DNA of 64,000 nucleotides from Sphingorhabdus sp. YGSMI21 (lineage in GTDB: Bacteria > Pseudomonadota > Alphaproteobacteria > Sphingomonadales > Sphingomonadaceae): positions 1,193,001-1,257,000 of the forward strand of contig NZ_CP022548.1 in the NCBI RefSeq assembly GCF_002776575.1, read 5' to 3'. The position numbers and the translations under genes were made by a program. This document shows positions 26,009 through 34,541 of this stretch, piece by piece; positions within the stretch are counted from its first letter, which is position 1; each line of letters starts with the position of its first letter. The notes beneath the pieces were generated by a model, which saw only the letters and a program-made list of their open reading frames with translations, made no database searches and was not told the DNA's origin.

Positions 26009-28153
26009 ATGGCAATGAACAATCAGCAAGCAAGATCATTAGGTGGCGACAATGATGAGTTTGAGGCGGCAAATTCCGATTTCTTAAGCATCCATGATTT
26101 GGAGCGTTTTTGGCAGCAAGCCATAAACCTGCGATACGTGATTCTGGGCATTATAGTTTTGTCACTCGTCGTCGGACTGATCGTGACGCTTCTGCACACG
26201 CCCCTTTATAGGTCAACTGCTCGAATTGAAATCAGCCAGATTGAGTCTGACGCGACCAATATTGGTGATGTACAATTGCAAAATATCGCAGGAGACCGGC
26301 TGTATTTTGCAACACAATACGAACTTCTTCAATCCCGAAGTCTTGCCGATCGGGTAGTCAGTGCCGGCAATCTGAATCGAGACGAGAATTTTCAAAATAC
26401 GTTTGGCTTGGCCGAAAAAGGGGTCTCGGACAGTACGATAGCCAATATTTTACTTGCGAATGTTAGCGTTGATCCAATACCGAATTCGAACTTGGTCGAT
26501 ATCAAATTTTCCAGCCCGGATCCAAGGTTGTCTGCCGAAATCGCAAATCTCTGGGCGCAGGAGTTTTTGGGTACAAATTTTGACAAAAGATTTGGATCCA
26601 ACGTCGAGGCACAAAAATTCTTGGCAGACCAAATTTCAGAAATGCGGGAAAAGTTGCAACTTTCCGAACAGGAATTGATCGACTATGCCAATGCAAACGA
26701 GATTGTAAATATCACTCCGATAGCAACCGAAGAAGGATCGACTGGCGGCGGCCAAACCTTGGCTTCATCTATACTATCGGCGTTGAGCGGAGACTTGGCC
26801 CGTGCTACAGCAGCCCGGATCGAAGCGGAGAGCGCGTTACGGGCCAATGCGGTGGCAGCTAACTCGACTAGTGCATCTGCTGTTTTGAAATCTCGTTTAT
26901 CCGAGGTGCAGGCTAAGCTTGCTAGTCTCAAGTCTCAATTTGGTCCATCTTATCCTCAAATCGTTGCACTAGCTGCAGAGGAGGCATCGCTACGGTCTTC
27001 TATGCAGGCTGCTTCGAATGACATTTCAGTGGAACTTCAGGCGAATTTGCGGAAGGCGCTACTACAAGAGCAAGCGCTCCAAAGAGAATTTGATCGCGCT
27101 AAGTCGGGGTATCTGGGCCAGCAAGGACAGGGCGTTCGATACGGAATATTAAAACGTGAAGTCGATACAAACCGTCAACTTTATGATGCACTGCTGCAGC
27201 GATATAAAGAGATAGGTGTCGTTGGCGCAGGCAAAAACAATATGAGTTTGGTCGACAAGGCTGAAGTTCCCAAGCAGCCGTATGAACCGTCACTATCCCG
27301 AAACTTGCTGTTGGCGTTTTTATTCGGCGCACTGGGCAGCGGCGGACTGGTGTTCTTGCGCGAAACCTTGGATCAAAGCATTCGAAACCCAGCCGATGTA
27401 AAACGGGTCCTTGATCTCCCTGTTTTGGGCTTGATTCCATTAATTCCTGCTGATGATATTCAGGCAGAATTGGGTGACAAGAAATCTGAATTGAACGAAG
27501 CTTATCAGGCGACCAGAACCAACCTGACATTTCTTACGGATAACGGGGCTCCCGCCACGCTTATGTTCACAAGCACGCGGCCGGATGAAGGAAAGACGCT
27601 TACCACCATCGCTGTCGCCGAAAGTCTTGGACACTTGGGCAAGCGGGTGCTGTATATAGATGCCGATTTGCGTAATTCAGGCTTGCACGAAGTTTTTAAT
27701 ACTGTGCCCAATCGAGGTGGAGGGTTGAGCGGGTTTTTGGCCGGTAGCGACGACTATCAGCAAAGCATTGTATCATTGGAATCGCATCCATTCGATATTC
27801 TCCCGGGTGGACGAAAGCCGCCTAACCCTGCTGAACTGCTGGCTGGACCGCGCATGCAATCGCTGCTCGAGAAGCTTCGCGCTACATACGATCATATTCT
27901 CATCGACAGTCCGCCTGTGCTGGGACTAGCCGATGCGCTTGAAATTGCTGCCGTAGTTGATGGTGTCGTCTTTGTAATCGAGGCCAACAGCGGAAAAATC
28001 CGTACGATTCAACAAGCGCTTGGCAGGCTTGAAACAAGCGGCGCTCGCATATTCGGTGCTGTTGTTACCAAGCTCGATGACCGTAATCTGAGCTATGGCT
28101 ATGGCTATGGCTATGGCTATGGCCATAGCTATGGTGACAACCACGATAGTTGA
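26009..28153 (+). CDS. Wzc-type chain-length regulator and BY-kinase
   Basis: Fused Wzz/Wzc protein that controls EPS chain length and export through cyclic autophosphorylation. Two membrane spans (around residues 46-68 and 430-450) flank a periplasmic coiled-coil region with many A/E/S residues (residues ~210-360). The cytoplasmic BY-kinase domain has Walker A FTSTRPDEGKT, Walker A' YIDADLRNSGL and Walker B HILIDSPPVLGLAD. It ends in a tyrosine cluster encoded by a repeated GGCTAT unit. 714 aa is normal for the fused type. It overlaps the next frame by 4 bases. Confidence 0.94.
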   Translation: MAMNNQQARSLGGDNDEFEAANSDFLSIHDLERFWQQAINLRYVILGIIVLSLVVGLIVTLLHTPLYRSTARIEISQIESDATNIGDVQLQNIAGDRLYFATQYELLQSRSLADRVVSAGNLNRDENFQNTFGLAEKGVSDSTIANILLANVSVDPIPNSNLVDIKFSSPDPRLSAEIANLWAQEFLGTNFDKRFGSNVEAQKFLADQISEMREKLQLSEQELIDYANANEIVNITPIATEEGSTGGGQTLASSILSALSGDLARATAARIEAESALRANAVAANSTSASAVLKSRLSEVQAKLASLKSQFGPSYPQIVALAAEEASLRSSMQAASNDISVELQANLRKALLQEQALQREFDRAKSGYLGQQGQGVRYGILKREVDTNRQLYDALLQRYKEIGVVGAGKNNMSLVDKAEVPKQPYEPSLSRNLLLAFLFGALGSGGLVFLRETLDQSIRNPADVKRVLDLPVLGLIPLIPADDIQAELGDKKSELNEAYQATRTNLTFLTDNGAPATLMFTSTRPDEGKTLTTIAVAESLGHLGKRVLYIDADLRNSGLHEVFNTVPNRGGGLSGFLAGSDDYQQSIVSLESHPFDILPGGRKPPNPAELLAGPRMQSLLEKLRATYDHILIDSPPVLGLADALEIAAVVDGVVFVIEANSGKIRTIQQALGRLETSGARIFGAVVTKLDDRNLSYGYGYGYGYGHSYGDNHDS
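28093..28134 (+). repeat. CTATGG hexamer repeat in the Wzc tyrosine tail
   Basis: Five perfect tandem CTATGG units (28093-28122), then CCATAG and one more CTATGG (28129-28134). It encodes alternating Tyr-Gly, the phospho-acceptor cluster of the kinase. Slippage by whole units would stay in frame and change the number of tyrosines. Confidence 0.85.
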
Positions 28154-28182
28154 ATGGTGACCCACTTGCTGTCCCGACAATT

Positions 28183-29349
28183 ATGAATTGGGTGAAAGCC
28201 ACAGGTCTGTCGGTCGGAGGCATCATTCTAGGCAGCGTTCTAGCAATGCAAGCCTTCACGAACGTTTTGGCAAATGACCAACCCGCATTAGCTGCAAGCG
28301 CTTCTCCTTTAAATGGGTTCGCGTTGGAGCGAGTTGCATTAAACAGTATGAAACACCAAGAGAGCGGATCTCTCGCGCCTTTGGTCAAGAAGGTTGTGGC
28401 AAAAGAACCCTTGTCACCAGCAGCATGGACAATGTTGGCCTTGGCTCAAGAGGACGGCGCTAAAAAAGATGCGATTCTGCTGGCAGCGTCTAACCTCAAT
28501 CGAAGGACGCTTCTTTTACAATCAAACTTGCTTCTGCTTTTTGCGTCGCGAGATGATTTTTTCAACAGCATCGGTACGCTTAATCAAATCCTAACCGTTC
28601 ATCCTGAGCAGCAAGGAACAATGTTTCCGATCTTGATACAAGCGTTAAAGGATGAAAGATCAATTCCGGAATTTGTACGGGCGCTGAGCCAGAAACCGAG
28701 TTGGTCTGACAGTTTTCTGAGAGCTGCCTCTGTTGAACGCGATACGTTACCAAACCTGACTCAGGTACGGATGGGTCTGTTTGATAAGGTGGCGGTAGAA
28801 CGTGATACCGATAAGGCAATTATTGGTGCACTGGTTAAGACAGGGCGAATAGAACCTGCAGCGGCACTTTATAAAAGTATTTCTGAACCATCTGCTGGTG
28901 GCACTTTCGGTTCAGCCGGAAAATTCCAAAAAGTCGATTGGAACACCAACATGCCTCCTTTCGATTGGCAGTTGAAAGATGATCCCAGTACGCGTGCGGA
29001 AGTCCGCGGGAAGCCAGAACGGCTCGTTTTCTTCGTCAAAAGCGGAAAGGCTGACACCATTGCCGAAAGGTTAACTGTCGGTCCGAATTCGCCATTTGTT
29101 ATCAAAATAGTACATGATATGGTACCACTAGGGCAGCTCAAAGATGTTAAAATTCGCGTGGAATGCGCAAAAAGAAAAGAGACGCTGATCGAACGAGCGT
29201 TCTTAGAATCGCCTAGTATCTATTCTGTATCTAGCATCCCAGAGAATTGCGGAATGATCAACATTTCGATATTCGTACGCGCGTGGTCGGACAAACCAGA
29301 CCTTAAAGGTGAAATTCGTTCAATTGCAATTTTACCGCAACCGTTTTGA
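28183..29349 (+). CDS. Unknown EPS-locus protein with N-terminal membrane anchor
   Basis: Not recognised. 388 residues from ATG 28183 (an upstream in-frame start at 28150 overlaps wzc). The N-terminus (VGGIILGSVLAMQAFTNVLA, residues ~12-31) is a signal peptide or anchor, so the rest is probably periplasmic. Residues ~50-240 are helical with repeated Ala/Leu spacing and AWTMLALAQEDGAKKDAILLA, suggestive of TPR-like or helical-repeat structure. The C-terminal ~130 residues look beta-rich and include paired cysteines (IRVECAKRK, IPENCGMI). Directly downstream of wzc, so it may help export or assembly. Confidence 0.7.
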   Translation: MNWVKATGLSVGGIILGSVLAMQAFTNVLANDQPALAASASPLNGFALERVALNSMKHQESGSLAPLVKKVVAKEPLSPAAWTMLALAQEDGAKKDAILLAASNLNRRTLLLQSNLLLLFASRDDFFNSIGTLNQILTVHPEQQGTMFPILIQALKDERSIPEFVRALSQKPSWSDSFLRAASVERDTLPNLTQVRMGLFDKVAVERDTDKAIIGALVKTGRIEPAAALYKSISEPSAGGTFGSAGKFQKVDWNTNMPPFDWQLKDDPSTRAEVRGKPERLVFFVKSGKADTIAERLTVGPNSPFVIKIVHDMVPLGQLKDVKIRVECAKRKETLIERAFLESPSIYSVSSIPENCGMINISIFVRAWSDKPDLKGEIRSIAILPQPF

Positions 29350-29589
29350 CTGGACAAATTTTTCATTGTTTCTGTTTGACATGGATCAGGAAAAATCAAT
29401 TTTGGCGAAACCTGTGAGAAGTTGGAAAATCGCGGGTACAAGAGTGCCGAACAAGGCTACCACTGCGATGATCTAAAATCGGATCACACCAGCATATATA
29501 TGCTTTGCAGCGCTATGTCCCTTCGATCATCTCTGCACTAGCGTGCGGCAGCATTCACAGAGGCTCTGTGGTTTCCTGTTATTATAAAT

Positions 29590-30036
29590 TTGTGTTTCAT
29601 TGCCCGCCGCTATTGCCCGGATGGGCAACAAGACCGCGATTTTTGCAGTTGGCTTGAAGCGCAAGGCCGCGTGAGCCGCGTCTACCGCAAGAAACTCAGA
29701 GGTAAAGCAATGCCGGACCGCATACGCAAGGCGAACAGTGTCAAATCGAAGGTCTGGGCATTCGTCGAACATGTCTTCGCGCAGCAAAAAGTGGATATGG
29801 CGCTTTATATTCCCACCATCGGCATCGAGCGTGCTGAAACTAAGATCATGCTCGTTAATCTCGCCTATAACATGCAACGCCTGTTCTTCCACGAACGAGG
29901 GGTGGCCACAGGATCGGTGCGTCGGATATCGAGGATGGGATATCAAAACAGGCGAATATGGACCAAATATCAGCCGGACAGGCGTGCCAGCCTTCATGCG
30001 GGCGCGAAACACGGCTCCAAAGCGTCAAATTATTAG
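29590..30036 (+). pseudogene. IS5-type transposase, C-terminal fragment
   Basis: Only the last part of an IS5-like DDE transposase remains: VYRKKLRGKAMPDRIRKAN, KSKVWAFVEHVFAQQK, IGIERAETKIMLVNLAYNMQ. The arginine-rich segment and the EHVFA glutamate (the E of DDE) are preserved. The first two aspartates and any inverted repeats are missing. This marks old mobile-element activity at the right edge of the EPS locus. Recognisable from about 29640 to 29910; the rest of the frame is unlikely to be transposase. Confidence 0.72.
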
Positions 30037-30055
30037 GTTGATGGAGGTGCTTTGA

Positions 30056-31078
30056 TCACGCGACGGGAAAAACGTCTTTTCTGTCGCGTTTGCAGTATGC
30101 CAAGACAAGACAATAGCAGACGAATGAAAGCAGAATCATTGCCCAGCTCGACGATGGCAATGTGAATGCGATTATGGTCGGAAGAAATACCATCCCCCAA
30201 TAAGTAAACAATCCATTTCTCCATCCAATCCGCTCTTGCAGCAAATGATGCAAATGGTTTCGATCCGGTTTCATTGGGGATACCCCGGCACGTATGCGCG
30301 CGATCATTAACCGGGCCATGTCACCGACAGGGATCATGAACATTAGCCCCACCTGATCGGCCGACATCAATATGTCCGATCTTTGATAGATATATATAGC
30401 AAACATGCCCACAAATGCAGCGAGTCCGTAGCTCCCACCGTCGCCGAGAAAAATCTTGCCGTTCAAATTGAACACAAATAACGCTGACGTAGCGCCGACG
30501 AGAATGGCAAGGATCGGAGCCAGATCGGATCGCGCACTTACAAGCAAGATGAGCGAAAAGCCGAAGCAGAGGCCAGTGACCAAGCCATTTTTGCCGTCAG
30601 CCATATTTATCGCGTTTATCAACGCGATCAGCGCCAAGACAGTCAATATGATGGTATATCGCCCCAGCGATATGTATCCGGCTCCTCCGTCCCAGGTGAT
30701 AGCGCCAATTTGCAAGCCTGGAACCAATGACATCGCAACACCAAAGAACAGGGCGGAAATAGCCAAACGGATTATGGGCGATATATGGACTCGATCATCA
30801 ACGATCGCGAGAGCTGCAATCAGGCCTCCCACGGTAGCAATCGCCAAAATGGCACTCTGAAAATAGCTGGGAAAGAATAGGGAGTAACCGATCATCAAGG
30901 GCAAGATAATCAAAATAACGGTCAGCCCCCCCATCAGCGGAGTAGGCTGCATGTGTTTTTTGCGACCACCCGGCACATCCATCAAGCCCAATTTCTTCGC
31001 AAGGCCGCCACCCGTTGATATCAGCGCTACGGTCAACAAGAAGGAAACAATTACCATCACCGCAATATTTAACGTCAT
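30056..31078 (-). CDS. WecA/MraY-like polyprenyl-phosphate sugar-1-phosphate transferase
   Basis: Glycosyl-4-phosphotransferase family membrane enzyme that links a HexNAc-1-phosphate to undecaprenyl phosphate. About 10-11 spans. Signature regions on the cytoplasmic loops: PGGRKKHMQPTPLMGGL, then AIVDDRVHI with the conserved aspartate pair, NAINMADGKNGLVTGL, the metal/substrate site, and FLGDGGSYGLA, plus the HIRD-like stretch PDRNHLHHLLQERIGW near the C-terminus. 340 aa. It is the only gene on this strand between two IS5 fragments, and gives the locus a second initiating enzyme besides the one at 210. Confidence 0.9.
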   Translation of the reverse strand: MTLNIAVMVIVSFLLTVALISTGGGLAKKLGLMDVPGGRKKHMQPTPLMGGLTVILIILPLMIGYSLFFPSYFQSAILAIATVGGLIAALAIVDDRVHISPIIRLAISALFFGVAMSLVPGLQIGAITWDGGAGYISLGRYTIILTVLALIALINAINMADGKNGLVTGLCFGFSLILLVSARSDLAPILAILVGATSALFVFNLNGKIFLGDGGSYGLAAFVGMFAIYIYQRSDILMSADQVGLMFMIPVGDMARLMIARIRAGVSPMKPDRNHLHHLLQERIGWRNGLFTYWGMVFLPTIIAFTLPSSSWAMILLSFVCYCLVLAYCKRDRKDVFPVA

Positions 31079-31374
31079 AGAGACTCTGTCCTGTCGATGA
31101 AACTATGTCCGCGACCCTCCGTAAGCCGTTACCATATCAAAAAGCGTTCACGGACGCCTATTTAGCGAAGGTCGGCCTCACTTATCGGGTATTGGGGATA
31201 TTTCAAAGGGATATTTGGCCGATTGTTTGGCTTTGAGACATATTCTGGTGGGCTGACACAGTTCGATCTGCCGGGCATATATCTGCGATAGGCACTGTAT
31301 CAAAAGTCTCCTTATATCCCCCTTCTGAGCCATCGATTCGAGCATTTCCCGATGCATCCTAGGGTCAGGACTCC

Positions 31375-31722
31375 TTAACTGAGCCAGAAGATGACGGTAG
31401 CTGCGATTGCGATGGTGGACATGAGGGTGTGCGCGCATCGGTCATAGCGGGTGTGGATACGTCTCCAGTCCTTGAGGCGCCCGAACATATTCTCGATTTT
31501 GTGACGCTGCCGGTAGAGGGTTTTGTCGAAGCCAGCGGGTAGTATCCGTCCCTTTCGTGGCGGGATACATAGCGTGATGCCTCCGGCCTGCAGGGCGGCG
31601 CGATACTCCTCGCTGTCATAGCCTTTGTCCCCAAGCATGCAGATGGCATGTTCCGGCAGCGCGGGATATGTGAGCTTTGTACCGATATGATGGCTCATCT
31701 GCCCTTCGCTTAAAAGCCGAAA
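31375..31722 (-). pseudogene. IS5-family transposase, C-terminal fragment (second type)
   Basis: Reads RLLSEGQMSHHIGTKL (in frame to about 31722), ICMLGDKGYDSEEYRAALQ (second aspartate region), RHKIENMFGRLKDWRRIHTRYDR (catalytic glutamate helix) and an ATVIFWLS tail. That is the OrfB half of an IS5/IS1031-like transposase; OrfA and the first aspartate are gone and no intact inverted repeats were seen. It is a different subgroup from the fragment at 29590. Confidence 0.75.
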
Positions 31723-32200
31723 CGTGCAATACTCGGCGTGCCTCGGTGGGGGATCATCGAGACCGGCGAATGGTCATATTTCCTTGGCAAATAAAGGTTA
31801 GCCGGACTGGGTGTCGCCGGTCGATCTTTTAACACTGTTATTGTCGACATTTGCGCGTTGGTGATGAAGCGCTGGAGGGACGGCATCCGGTTCCCAGGGG
31901 TGCCTGAGACCGCCCTTCGCCCCCGACACAGCATAACTATGAATGTTGGGTGTATGGCTAATAAGGTTTTCTTTCTCAGCGTGACGACCATTGCGGTCAG
32001 GATGAAACTCGTAACGGCATAATCCATATTCAAGGCTGATAATTGTCGGTGTCTTGCTATTGTTGTTGATTCGAAACTGTTGCGATAACGGGTAGTAGAT
32101 GGCCGCACTTTTAACCCGTGACAGACATCACGATTACCGATATCCTTCCACCGGAAGCAATCGGGCAAATGTCGTCTGAACATTCGATCGCGGGGCAAAA
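31723..32200. other. Gene-free stretch before the TIR gene
   Basis: 478 bases with only weak overlapping frames on both strands. Nothing with a plausible start or motif. It must contain the promoter of the TIR module, but no strong -35/-10 pair was visible. May include debris of the neighbouring IS5 element. Confidence 0.45.
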
Positions 32201-33772
32201 TTGGGAGATGCAGGGAAATCTGATCCGCAACCGGTGCGTTTTCGCGCCTTTGTCAGCTACAGCCATGCCGATGCCGCGATCGCGCAAAAGCTCCACCGGA
32301 AAATCGAGACATACCGCCTGCCGCAGCATTTGCGGGACCGCGAGAGTGAAGATGCGGACAATGGCCGTCTCGGTAGGATTTTCCGCGACCGTGAGGACCT
32401 GCCGGCGACCGAGGATCTTTCGGAATCGGTGAAGCAGGCGCTGGCGGGGTCCGAGGCGCTGATCATCATCTGCTCGCCCGATGCCAGGGGCTCGAAATGG
32501 GTCGCCCGCGAAATCGAACTGTTCCGGGCGCTGCACCCCGGCCGGCCGGTGCTGGCGGCACTGGTACGGGGTGAACCGGAGGAGTCTTTCCCTCCGCCCT
32601 TGCTGGACGGCGCCGAACCGCTGGCGGCGGACTTGCGCAAGGAAGGTGACGGCTGGCGGCTGGGCTTTCTGAAGATCGTCGCGGGCATCGCCGGTGTCCC
32701 GCTCGACGCGCTGGTCCAGCGCGATGCCTCCCGCCGCATCCGCCGCGTGATGGCGGTCACGGGTGGTGCGCTGGTGGCGGTGCTAGCGATGATCGGGATG
32801 ACGATATTCGCACTCCAGTCGCGCAACGAGGCGCAGCATCAGCAGGCCGAAGCCGAGGGGCTGGTCGAATTTATGCTGACCGATCTGCGCACCGAGCTGA
32901 AGGGTGTCGGCCGGCTCGACGTGATGACCAAGGTCAACGAACGGGCGATGGACTATTATGAGGACCAGGGCGACCTGTCCGACCTGCCCGCCGAGAGTCT
33001 GGAACGCCGCGCCCGGATATTGCACGCGATGGGCGAGGATGACGAAAAGCGCGGCGATCTCGACAAGGCGCTGGCGAAATTCACCGAGGCGCATCGGGTG
33101 ACGGAGGCGTTGCTGGCGCGAGATCCGGAGAACCCGGACCGGATTTTCGGGCATGCGCAGAGTGAATATTGGGTTGGGTATATTGCTTATTTGCAGAAGG
33201 ATTGGGAGACGACGGAGAGATATTGGACTGAGTATAAATCACTTGCAAGATTACTGTCCAAGCATGACAATAAGTTGCCTAAATGGCTTCGTGAATTGGG
33301 CTATGCAGAAGGTAATCTTTGTACTTTGTCGCTGGACAGAACTGATCGTTCAAAAATTGATTATGAAGCTTGTTCATCAGCTCTTGCCGAGATGCAAGCT
33401 GTTCGAGATATTTTGCCGGACGACAATAGAGCGATCTTGGATGTTGCGAATCGTCATGCTTGGTTTGGAGAGGCGTTGAACAAGAAAGGCGACAAACACG
33501 GTTCTTTAAAGCAGTACAATGCCCAGCATGATCTTCTTACGAAATTAAGAGAGATGGAACCTAACAACTTCGAAGTCACGGACGAGCTGATCCGAGCAAA
33601 AATATCTTTGACCAAAGGACTAAAGACTCTTCGGAGATTCGATGAAGCGACTGTGATCAAAAAAGAATCGATGTCTCTTGCGAGAGAACTGTTGAAGCAA
33701 GACCCCGGCAACCGTCGATGGCAGTTGCTGTTCTCCCACGTTGAGGCATTAGATACCGAAAGGAAAAAATAA
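32201..33772 (+). CDS. TIR domain - transmembrane - TPR protein
   Basis: Three-part protein. Residues ~12-125 are a TIR domain: RFRAFVSYSHADAAIAQKL (box 1), GRIFRDREDLPATEDLSE, and SKWVAREIELF, where Glu104 sits at the place of the catalytic glutamate of NAD-cleaving TIR domains. A single membrane span follows (~183-205, VMAVTGGALVAVLAMIGMTI), then an A/E/L-rich TPR-like region from ~225 (ESLERRARILHAMGEDDEKRG). Base composition drops abruptly at about residue 320. The TTG start at 32201 is the only one fitting the frame, without a clear ribosome binding site. Its stop overlaps the next start (TAATG). NADase or signalling activity is inferred from the family. Confidence 0.83.
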   Translation: MGDAGKSDPQPVRFRAFVSYSHADAAIAQKLHRKIETYRLPQHLRDRESEDADNGRLGRIFRDREDLPATEDLSESVKQALAGSEALIIICSPDARGSKWVAREIELFRALHPGRPVLAALVRGEPEESFPPPLLDGAEPLAADLRKEGDGWRLGFLKIVAGIAGVPLDALVQRDASRRIRRVMAVTGGALVAVLAMIGMTIFALQSRNEAQHQQAEAEGLVEFMLTDLRTELKGVGRLDVMTKVNERAMDYYEDQGDLSDLPAESLERRARILHAMGEDDEKRGDLDKALAKFTEAHRVTEALLARDPENPDRIFGHAQSEYWVGYIAYLQKDWETTERYWTEYKSLARLLSKHDNKLPKWLRELGYAEGNLCTLSLDRTDRSKIDYEACSSALAEMQAVRDILPDDNRAILDVANRHAWFGEALNKKGDKHGSLKQYNAQHDLLTKLREMEPNNFEVTDELIRAKISLTKGLKTLRRFDEATVIKKESMSLARELLKQDPGNRRWQLLFSHVEALDTERKK

Positions 33773-34530
33773 TGTCTGAAAAAAAACTTTACAGTAGGAA
33801 TTATTTGGTCGGTATAACCGGCCTAGGAGCAATTATAACTGCGATTATTGCGTGGCTATTTTTTAAGCCGGCGCTTTTTCCAGATGAACCAATTCCAGAT
33901 CAATCCGCAGTGAACCCCGAGTATGGGCAGGTCTACTTAGTAGATATAAGCGCGGGTCCAACATACATCGACTTTTATTTCTCTGGAATGGTTAGCAAAC
34001 GACTGATTGGAGCTACGGTCAAAGACAAACGCGATTACTTTGAATCATATCTCAAGAAAATTGCTGATGGTCCACCCTACCCAACTCCAGGACAATGGAA
34101 AAGGTTGTTGAAGCGATGTAAAACGACAGGCCACAATGGAACTATACAGTGCAACAAAATAGACACCGGTCTATCGATAAATAACAATAAGAAGTCATTT
34201 ATAGCTTTTGCGCTCAATCCGGAGAAAAACTGGTCTTATATTGAAGAAACTAAAAATCATGAGGACGTTATAAAAAAATTCATTAATTCATCGAAAAATT
34301 ACGGAGATGTTAGAAAGATGGATCGAAATGGAGTTGTCGTAAAGGAAGACAATCCACAAAATGACACTGTAATTGCTTACTTCACAGCTGATGGAGAAGC
34401 TGCATCTAAGTATGGTGATTATGAAGATTACTTCAATCTGTATACGGTGATCAAAGACAACGACGGTGCACTGATCCCAATTGTAATTGACCCAGACGTG
34501 AGGTACCCTGGCGGCAACGATGGTGGTTAG
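33772..34530 (+). CDS. Unknown small membrane protein, partner of the TIR gene
   Basis: Not recognised. 252 residues. One N-terminal span (YLVGITGLGAIITAIIAWLFF, ~10-30), then a lysine-, asparagine- and aspartate-rich domain facing the periplasm or cytoplasm with several aromatic residues (YIDFYFSGMVS, KRDYFESYLKKIADG, GEAASKYGDYEDYFN). Translationally coupled to the TIR gene by TAATG. Strikingly AT-rich: 34261-34320 has 17 G+C of 60. Likely horizontally acquired together with the 3' part of the TIR gene; the role, for example as effector or specificity partner, is unknown. Confidence 0.72.
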   Translation: MSEKKLYSRNYLVGITGLGAIITAIIAWLFFKPALFPDEPIPDQSAVNPEYGQVYLVDISAGPTYIDFYFSGMVSKRLIGATVKDKRDYFESYLKKIADGPPYPTPGQWKRLLKRCKTTGHNGTIQCNKIDTGLSINNNKKSFIAFALNPEKNWSYIEETKNHEDVIKKFINSSKNYGDVRKMDRNGVVVKEDNPQNDTVIAYFTADGEAASKYGDYEDYFNLYTVIKDNDGALIPIVIDPDVRYPGGNDGG

Positions 34531-34541
34531 GGCAGTATAGC

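Noticed and set aside
31710..32198. 162-codon minus-strand open frame before the TIR gene
   Set aside because: Composition rich in Arg, Pro and Thr with no motif; it overlaps the IS5 fragment and intergenic sequence.
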